Positions 58,822-64,000 of a stretch of 64,000 nt of DNA are shown here, in pieces. The stretch is taken from the NCBI GenBank assembly GCA_958295645.1, contig OY282361.1:2570501-2634500 (forward strand), written 5' to 3'. The notes under the pieces are model-generated. The model made no database searches and was not told the DNA's origin. It saw only the letters and a program-made list of their open reading frames with translations. Positions within the stretch are counted from its first letter, which is position 1. Each line of letters begins with the position of its first letter. The stretch comes from Longimicrobiales bacterium. Its GTDB lineage: Bacteria; Gemmatimonadota; Gemmatimonadetes; Longimicrobiales; Gaopeijiaceae. Both the position numbers and the translations under genes were made by a program.

Positions 58822-61800
58822 CTAGCGCGACCCCCCTCCGGTTTCGCGGAGCGCGGCCCTGATCCGTTCCATCTCGTCCTGTTGCGTCTTCGTCGGCGGA
58901 TGCAGCGTGCCCTGCCGGACGCCCCCGCCTTCCACGGCCGCGTGGAGTTGCCGGAGCCGCCGAAGGAGTCCGCCCGCTTCGCCGCCTGCGCCCTCCAGAC
59001 TGGCGCTCAGCGCTAGCGCTTCCAGCAGGAACGCCTCTCTGTCGCGATAGTCGGGCGCAGTGAGCGGCAGATCGGGGTCGCCCCTCACGAGCAGCGTCCG
59101 GCGGTGCGTTTCGCCGCCCGCCGCGAGTTCGACCGTGTAGAGCCCCGGCGACACGAACGGCCCCCTGCGCTCCAGCGTGCGCGGCACCTCGGCCGGATCG
59201 TGTGCCGTCCACGCGCCCGTCTGTCCGGGCAGTCCGTGGCGCAGGTCCCAGGCGACCCGGTGCACGCCGGCCTCGCCGGGCGCCGCGAACGTCCGCACCG
59301 TGTCGCCCGCCGCATTGACGATGGTGATCCGGGCGTCGACGGCGGACCGTCCGATGCGGTAGGTGATCGGAGTGCCGTCCGCCGGATTCTCCCCCATGAA
59401 CGCCGCCTGCGCGCGGTAGGACGTATCCTTCCAGTAGTACCGGAGCGTCCCCCGGCGAATCGCATAGAGGAAGGCGGCCGCACCCGCGGACGCCGCGTAC
59501 TCGGCCAGCGGCGCGACGTCGTCCACTACGATGATCGAGCGGCCGTGCGTTCCGAGCACCAAGTCCTTCTCTCTGGAATGCACCACCAAGTCGTCGTAGG
59601 CCGTCGTGGGCAGGCCGGGGAAAGGCGCCCATGTCGCGCCCCGGTCCGTGCTGGCGAACACGTGATGCTCGGTGCCGACGAAGAGCGTCTCCGGATTGTC
59701 CGGGTGCTCGGCGACCACGTTGACCGACCCTGTCGGCAAGCCTCCGTGCAGCGCCGTCCACTGCGCCCCGAAGTCCTCCACGCGATATGCATAGGGCGCA
59801 AAGTCGCCGTCGCGATGCGCATCGAACGTCACGTACGCCGTCCCCGGCGCCTCCGCCGAAGCCGCCACGCGGCTCACATAGGTTCCCTGGGGCACAGGGC
59901 TGGCCGCGCCGCTACCGCCTCCGCCCGCCGTCGCCGCTTCTTCCGCGCCGCCCGACACCTCGCGCCAGGAGCGGCCGCCGTCCCGCGACACCTGCACGTT
60001 CCCGTCGTCCGTGCCCACCCACAGCACCGCCGGGTCCAGCGGCGACTCCGCGATCGTCACGATCTCCCCGTAGGACGACGTCCCGTCGTTGCGCGAGAGC
60101 CGCGTGTCCTTGCCCGCCACGCCCATGATCTCCAACTCGTCGCGGTCTGCCTGCCGCGTCAGGTCTTCGGTGCGCGCAAAGCTGTCTCCGCGGTCGCGGG
60201 AGACGAACAGCCGGTTGCCGCCCACGTAAATCACGTTGGAATCGTGCCGGGACAGCAGGCTGGGCGACACCCAGTCCCACCGATACGATTCTTCGTCCGG
60301 CGGCGCAGCCAGACGCAGGTTCACGACGTCGCCGGTCACGTTGTCGAAGCGCGTCCAGTTGCCGTTCTGCGAGTTGATGTACACGGTTCTTCCGTCCGGT
60401 GCGGCCTGCTGGTACATCCCGTCGCCGAATCCGGTCTGGCGCCAGTCGTCGTCCACGATGCCGTCCCACGAACGGGTTGCGGACGGCCCCATCCACGAAT
60501 GGTTGTCCTGCATCCCCCCGTATATCCAATAGGGATCGCGATTGTCCACGTCGATGCCGTAGAACTGTCCGATGGGCAGGTTGTTGATGCGCCTGAAGGT
60601 GACGCCCCGGTCGTACGTCTCGTGAAGCCCGGCGTCTCCCGCCAAGTAGAAGTGCTCGGGGTCGCCGGGGTCGATCCACATCGTGTGATGATCGGCGTGG
60701 ACGCCGACGTCGTACGTGGGCCGGACGGCGATTTCTTCGAAGGTGCGCCCTCCGTCTTCGCTTCTGTGCGACGACGTGGCCAGCGTGTAGACGCGATTCT
60801 CGTTCGTGGGATCGATGTACACGTGCGAGTAGTACATGGGGCGGATGTTCTGGTTGCTGACGCGTTCCCAGGTCTCGCCTCCGTCCTCGCTGCGGTAGCC
60901 GCCCGACTCGGTCTCGTGCTGGATCAAGGCGTTGAGCACGCTGGGATTGGTGCGCGAGACGGCCAGCCCGATCCGTCCCTTGTCGCCTTCGGGGATGCCG
61001 TTCGCGAGTTCGCGCCACGTGTCGCCCCCGTCCTCCGTCTTGTAGATGCCGCTGCCGGGACCGCCCCCGTTGAAGCCCCAAGTGCGACGCTGGCGCTGGT
61101 ACATGGCCGCGTAGAGGACTTGCGGGTTCGCCGGGTCCATGGCCAAGTCCACGGCGCCCGTGTGTTCGTCCACGTAGAGGATCTTGTTCCAGGTCTCGCC
61201 TCCGTCGGTGGATCTATACACGCCTCGCTCTGACGACGAGCGCCAGAGGTTCCCCAGGGCCGCGACGTAGACGACGTCCGGGTTGCCCGGATGGACCTGG
61301 ATTCGCCCTGTGTGGCGCGTTTCCTCGAGGCCCAGGTGGGTCCAGGTCTCGCCGCCGTCGTCGGAGCGGTACACGCCGTTGCCCCACGAGGTGCTCTGCC
61401 GGTTCTGCTGCTCGCCGGTGCCCGCGTACACGATGCGGGCGTCCGACGGCGCTATTGCCACGTCCCCAAAGGTGCTCGTGGGCATGTGCTCCCAGAGGTT
61501 CGTCCAGGTGATGCCGCGGTTGGCGCTCTTCCAGAGGCCTCCCGAGGCCGTGGCCACGTAGATCGTGGACGGATCGTTGGGCAGGGCTTCGACGTCGTGG
61601 ATGCGGCCGCCGGTGACGGCCGGGCCAACGTGGCGGGGTGCGAAGGCGGCGAGGTCGGCCTCGGTGACGGCTTGCTGGGCCGAAAGCGCGGGGGCCGCCG
61701 CGGCGAAGGCGAGGGCCGCGGAGGCCAGGGCCGCGGAAACGAGCCACGAGGATGCGCGACCGGCGAAGCAAGCGCGTCGGAGCGAGTTCGGCGGGCGCTT

Positions 61801-61851
61801 CTGGCCTAGGATGTGCTTTCGGCTTGGGAGGTGCGTCCGGCTCGAGGTCAT
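58822..61851 (-). CDS. Exported VPS10/sortilin-like BNR-repeat protein
   Basis: A 1009-residue exported protein with a signal peptide (SSWLVSAALASAALAFAAAAP) and a large beta-propeller carrying many Asp-box repeats: SDDGGETW, STDGGETW, TEDGGDTW, SEDGGETW, SEDGGRTF, SRDGGRSW and STDRGATW. This is the sortilin/VPS10-type class often annotated as glycosyl hydrolase, common and expanded in Gemmatimonadota and Acidobacteriota. The C-terminal part adds a FlgD-like Ig domain (ARITIVNAAGDTVRTFAAPGEAGVHRVAWDLR) that may link it to secretion. Substrate unknown. ATG 61851 has GAGGA upstream. Confidence 0.92.
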   Translation of the reverse strand: MTSSRTHLPSRKHILGQKRPPNSLRRACFAGRASSWLVSAALASAALAFAAAAPALSAQQAVTEADLAAFAPRHVGPAVTGGRIHDVEALPNDPSTIYVATASGGLWKSANRGITWTNLWEHMPTSTFGDVAIAPSDARIVYAGTGEQQNRQSTSWGNGVYRSDDGGETWTHLGLEETRHTGRIQVHPGNPDVVYVAALGNLWRSSSERGVYRSTDGGETWNKILYVDEHTGAVDLAMDPANPQVLYAAMYQRQRRTWGFNGGGPGSGIYKTEDGGDTWRELANGIPEGDKGRIGLAVSRTNPSVLNALIQHETESGGYRSEDGGETWERVSNQNIRPMYYSHVYIDPTNENRVYTLATSSHRSEDGGRTFEEIAVRPTYDVGVHADHHTMWIDPGDPEHFYLAGDAGLHETYDRGVTFRRINNLPIGQFYGIDVDNRDPYWIYGGMQDNHSWMGPSATRSWDGIVDDDWRQTGFGDGMYQQAAPDGRTVYINSQNGNWTRFDNVTGDVVNLRLAAPPDEESYRWDWVSPSLLSRHDSNVIYVGGNRLFVSRDRGDSFARTEDLTRQADRDELEIMGVAGKDTRLSRNDGTSSYGEIVTIAESPLDPAVLWVGTDDGNVQVSRDGGRSWREVSGGAEEAATAGGGGSGAASPVPQGTYVSRVAASAEAPGTAYVTFDAHRDGDFAPYAYRVEDFGAQWTALHGGLPTGSVNVVAEHPDNPETLFVGTEHHVFASTDRGATWAPFPGLPTTAYDDLVVHSREKDLVLGTHGRSIIVVDDVAPLAEYAASAGAAAFLYAIRRGTLRYYWKDTSYRAQAAFMGENPADGTPITYRIGRSAVDARITIVNAAGDTVRTFAAPGEAGVHRVAWDLRHGLPGQTGAWTAHDPAEVPRTLERRGPFVSPGLYTVELAAGGETHRRTLLVRGDPDLPLTAPDYRDREAFLLEALALSASLEGAGGEAGGLLRRLRQLHAAVEGGGVRQGTLHPPTKTQQDEMERIRAALRETGGGSR

Positions 61852-61913
61852 GAGTTCCTCGTGGGGATATGGGAAGGCGTTGTTGGTTGCAGGACGGGCA
61901 ATGCGTTTGAATC

Positions 61914-62684
61914 CTAAGTTGGCCGTAGGGCCGACCGCACGGCCTTCAGCACGTCGGCGTCCATATCGCGGGCGCCGAGCATCCACTCCAAGTAGTCGGG
62001 GGTCGTTGCCGCTACTTCCGCGAGAGCGATGCCCTTGTGCTTGCCCCGGTTGAATACGAGGCCCTCGGACGATTCCGAGAACCAGCGGTCGAACTCTGTC
62101 TGAAACGGCCCTACTTCGTCGCAGTAAGCGTGGAGGCCCGCCATGTCTCGGGGAAGTTCCGAATACCGGTCCAGTTGGGCGGATAGGACTGCGACCGCCG
62201 TCCGAATGTCTCCCATGGCCGAGTGGGCGTCCTGGTGGTCACGGCCCAAGTAGAAGCGTGCGGCCGCCGACAGATCTCGGGGCTCCTGCTTGTGGAAGAT
62301 CATCTTCATGTCCACGAGTCGTCTGTCGCCCACTTCGAACGGCACGCCGGCCCGCCGAAACTCGGCCAACAGCATGGGCAGGTCGAACCAGCGGATGTTG
62401 AACCCGCCGAGGTCGCAACCCTCCATCATCTCGGCCACGGCCTTGGCTCTGCGGCGAAACGGATGCTCGTTGGCCACGTCCTCGTTCGTAATTCCGTGAA
62501 CCGCCGCCGCCTCGGCCGGGATGGGCCGCTCCGGGTTGTAGCGGCGCTTCTTCTCCAGCACGTCCCCCTGCGGCGTCACCTTCATGATCGCCAGCTCGAC
62601 GATTCGGTCGTCGGACACGCTGAGTCCCGTAGTCTCCAGATCGAAGAAGACGATGGACCGGTCGAGTTCGAAAGGAAGCTTCAA
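61914..62684 (-). CDS. DnaQ-like 3'-5' exonuclease (DEDDh family)
   Basis: A 256-residue exonuclease. ExoI motif FFDLETTGL, then VHGITNEDV, ExoII GFNIRWFDLPMLLAEF and ExoIII HSAMGDIRTAVAVL (HxAxxD) give a complete DEDDh active site. The C-terminus (GLVFNRGKHKGIALAEVAATTPDYLEWML) matches the short domain found at the end of several exonuclease and DnaQ-like proteins. TTG 62684 is preferred because GAGAGGAG precedes it and homology begins at once; the frame stays open to 62783 through the macrodomain gene. It might act in repair or proofreading. It is 13 bp from the decayed macrodomain gene on the same strand. Confidence 0.9.
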   Translation of the reverse strand: MKLPFELDRSIVFFDLETTGLSVSDDRIVELAIMKVTPQGDVLEKKRRYNPERPIPAEAAAVHGITNEDVANEHPFRRRAKAVAEMMEGCDLGGFNIRWFDLPMLLAEFRRAGVPFEVGDRRLVDMKMIFHKQEPRDLSAAARFYLGRDHQDAHSAMGDIRTAVAVLSAQLDRYSELPRDMAGLHAYCDEVGPFQTEFDRWFSESSEGLVFNRGKHKGIALAEVAATTPDYLEWMLGARDMDADVLKAVRSALRPT

Positions 62685-62697
62685 GTTGGGGCTCCTC

Positions 62698-63048
62698 TCA
62701 CCTAACAACGTCTGGTCTAGCCGGCCTAATGGTCTCGGGCGCGGCTTGCGACCAGTTTGGACGGAAATCTTCAGGACCATCACCTAGTTCGAAGACGGTG
62801 ATATCGACATCCTTGAGATCACGCAATGCAATCTCGATTCGTTTCCGTACATCTGCCCAGGCCTCGCCCAGTCGCATCTCGCCTCGATCGCATTTTTGCT
62901 TGTAAGCTTTGAAATTGTCAGGAAATCGCATCTTGAATTGGAGTGCGACGCCTCGTCCCATCACGCCAACACAATTAACTGTATTGACAAGCGCATCTGC
63001 CGAGGCTTGCAGGACATCGCCGATTGCGTAGGATATCTTAGTGCGCAT
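62698..63048 (-). pseudogene. DarG-like macrodomain protein with internal deletion
   Basis: A 116-residue ORF. The first 68 residues match the DarG-type macrodomain: ISYAIGDVLQASADALVNTVN, CVGVMGRGVALQFK, then FPDNFKAYKQKCDRGEMRLGE. Directly afterwards comes WADVRKRIEIALRDLKDVDITVFEL, which corresponds to the last helix and strand of the same fold. About 60-70 residues of the middle of the domain, including the second ADP-ribose loop, are missing without a frameshift. DarG is the ADP-ribosylglycohydrolase antitoxin of DarTG; no DarT toxin gene is adjacent and the C-terminal DarT-binding domain is absent. The region is clearly lower in GC than its neighbours, suggesting acquired DNA. ATG 63048 used. 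Confidence 0.65.
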
Positions 63049-63369
63049 CAATTCTGCCAAGGTTGCTTGAAAGAGTTGTTGGCCGTCCACGGTACGTCAG
63101 TGCGAAGGGCACTTGGCTCATGGTGGTGGCGACTTGGCGAGATGGGACTCATCTCCGGTGGTGAAGTGCGATGGTCGCATCGAGCAGGCGGGGTGGCCGA
63201 GCCGTCCGACGCGAAACGTGGCGTGATTCCGAGGGGTCGGCAAGACCCGGTGGATCGGACAGTCTCTTGCTGGCTACGCGCGCACGGGAGCGCAAGACTG
63301 TAGATTCCAAGCTCGTTTCGAGCGGTTGGACGAGTGCCACCGCGAGTCCCGCAAAGGAGGAATTCAGAC
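63049..63369. other. Divergent intergenic region, no gene
   Basis: 321 bp between the macrodomain remnant and the M28 peptidase gene. No ORF with family support on either strand. AAAGGAGG near 63354-63361 is the ribosome binding site for the GTG at 63370. Short tRNA-like words occur (GGGGTGGCCGAG, CTGTAGA) but do not fold into a tRNA. Confidence 0.5.
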
Positions 63370-64000
63370 GTGACGCCATGCTCTTCGGCTGCATTGCCGC
63401 GGCAGACGGCATCCCCCGGACGCGCCGCACCGCCGTCGGCCTTGGGCCATCTCCGCGGCGCGGTGTCCCTGGCAGTGATCGCCCTCGCAACCGTGGTGCT
63501 CCCCGTGCCGGACGCACTTGGCCCGCTCGGGCTCCTTTCGGCGCAGCCCGCGCAGGCGCTCCAATCCGCCCAGACTCCGCCGCCGCAATCCGACCCCCGC
63601 ATCCACGACATCGTGGCCGCGGCCTCCCCGGCTCGCGTCGAGGTGGACATCCGCACGCTGGCCGGCTTCGGCACCCGCAACACGTTCTCCGACACGCTCT
63701 CGGATTCGCGGGGCATTGGGGCCGCGCGGCGCTGGATCAAGGCCGAATTCGACCGCATCTCGGCGGCCTGCGGCGGATGCTACGAGGTCCTCTACCAGCG
63801 AAGCTTGGTCACCGCCGAGGACAGCCCGCGCATCCCGCAGGAAAGCTGGGTCGTCAACGTGCTCGCCATCAAGCGGGGTGCGGTCGCGCCGAATCGGTAC
63901 GTCATCATGTCGGGCGACATCGACTCGCGGGCGTCGAACGGGTCGGACGGGGAATCGGACGCTCCCGGCGCCAACGACAACGCGTCGGGGATGGCGGGGG
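63370..64000 (+). CDS. Exported M28-family peptidase, 3'-truncated by window
   Basis: The N-terminal 210 residues of an M28 (aminopeptidase Y/S-like) metallopeptidase running off the right edge. GTG 63370 has a strong AAAGGAGG ribosome binding site. After a Pro/Ala-rich leader there is a signal segment (AVSLAVIALATVVLPVP), then IRTLAGFGTRNTFSD, IGAARRWIKAEFDRI, and the metal region YVIMSGDIDSR and APGANDNASG. In typical M28 enzymes the first zinc ligand is His in GHYDS; here the equivalent reads GDIDS, while the bridging Asp of GANDNASG is kept. The remaining ligands lie beyond the window. Confidence 0.9.
   Translation, partial: MTPCSSAALPRQTASPGRAAPPSALGHLRGAVSLAVIALATVVLPVPDALGPLGLLSAQPAQALQSAQTPPPQSDPRIHDIVAAASPARVEVDIRTLAGFGTRNTFSDTLSDSRGIGAARRWIKAEFDRISAACGGCYEVLYQRSLVTAEDSPRIPQESWVVNVLAIKRGAVAPNRYVIMSGDIDSRASNGSDGESDAPGANDNASGMAG

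Noticed and set aside
63200-63350. tRNA-like words (GGGGTGGCCGAG, then GACTGTAGATTCC resembling a Tyr anticodon arm)
   Set aside because: The anticodon stem does not pair (CAAGA against TTCCA), no T-arm TTCGANTC follows, and no acceptor stem closes the region.
1-64000. CRISPR array, prophage or integrated element boundaries
   Set aside because: No regularly spaced repeats, no integrase, transposase, phage structural gene or tRNA attachment site is visible anywhere in the window.

Overview
The window is a 64-kb stretch of GC-rich (roughly 65-70% by eye), gene-dense bacterial chromosome with about 53 protein-coding loci, no RNA gene and no recognisable prophage, integrase, transposase or CRISPR array. 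The gene content suggests a free-living, aerobic, diderm heterotroph. It holds a SusC/SusD outer-membrane pair, an Omp85-type POTRA barrel, a Wzi-like barrel, a giant sortilin-type (VPS10/BNR) exported protein, NHL/6-bladed propeller proteins with a GxGPGEF-type motif, a DUF2723 membrane protein, an exported M28 peptidase, and sigma factors carrying the FISYAVWWIRQ signature. This combination is typical of Gemmatimonadota. That assignment is inference; no 16S rRNA is present to test it.

Layout. 1-4.4 kb: lytic transglycosylase (cut by the window edge), cold-shock protein, DNA polymerase I and SSB. 4.4-12.3 kb: sigma factor, Omp85-like protein, PEP carboxykinase, M23 peptidase and a fused ATP sulfurylase/APS kinase. 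12.3-16.7 kb: Wzi-like barrel, then a tightly overlapping propeller / ABC ATPase / permease operon of visibly lower GC. 16.9-23.1 kb: an apparent catabolic operon of (methyl)malonate-semialdehyde dehydrogenase, AGXT2-like aminotransferase, tiny symporter-associated membrane protein, Na+/solute symporter and exported amidohydrolase. 23.2-30.5 kb: YdeI-like protein, truncated UvrC relative, broken PorT-like barrel, DUF1499, HD phosphohydrolase, two tandem sigma-70 paralogues and RsgA. 30.6-33.2 kb: a single-chain SbcD-SbcC (Mre11-Rad50) fusion. 33.3-42.8 kb: DUF2723 protein, HyuA, TrpE, M20 dipeptidase, two envelope-type small proteins and a dehydrogenase E1 alpha. 42.9-50.6 kb: V4R-like protein, heme A synthase with DUF420, acyl-CoA dehydrogenase with patatin, two small lipoproteins and a frameshifted propeller gene. 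50.8-64 kb: SusC/SusD, a broken quinone oxidoreductase, barrels, sortilin-like protein, DnaQ-like exonuclease, a decayed DarG-like macrodomain and an M28 peptidase cut by the window edge.

Genes that appear to work together, from stop/start overlaps: propeller-ATPase-permease; aminotransferase-small membrane protein-symporter; HyuA-DUF2723; YeaQ-like protein-M20; patatin-acyl-CoA dehydrogenase; CtaA-DUF420; the two small lipoproteins.

The most unusual item is the SbcD-SbcC fusion at 30618-33248. Its nuclease metal ligands, Walker A lysine and Walker B acids all look eroded, while the CxxC zinc hook and the SGG signature remain, so it reads as a non-catalytic DNA tether or scaffold rather than a nuclease. 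Several genes show recent or advanced decay: the quinone oxidoreductase (a 72-bp duplication/insertion whose core reads, antisense, as a response-regulator fragment), one propeller gene (frameshift), a PorT-like barrel (truncation) and a DarG-like macrodomain (internal deletion).
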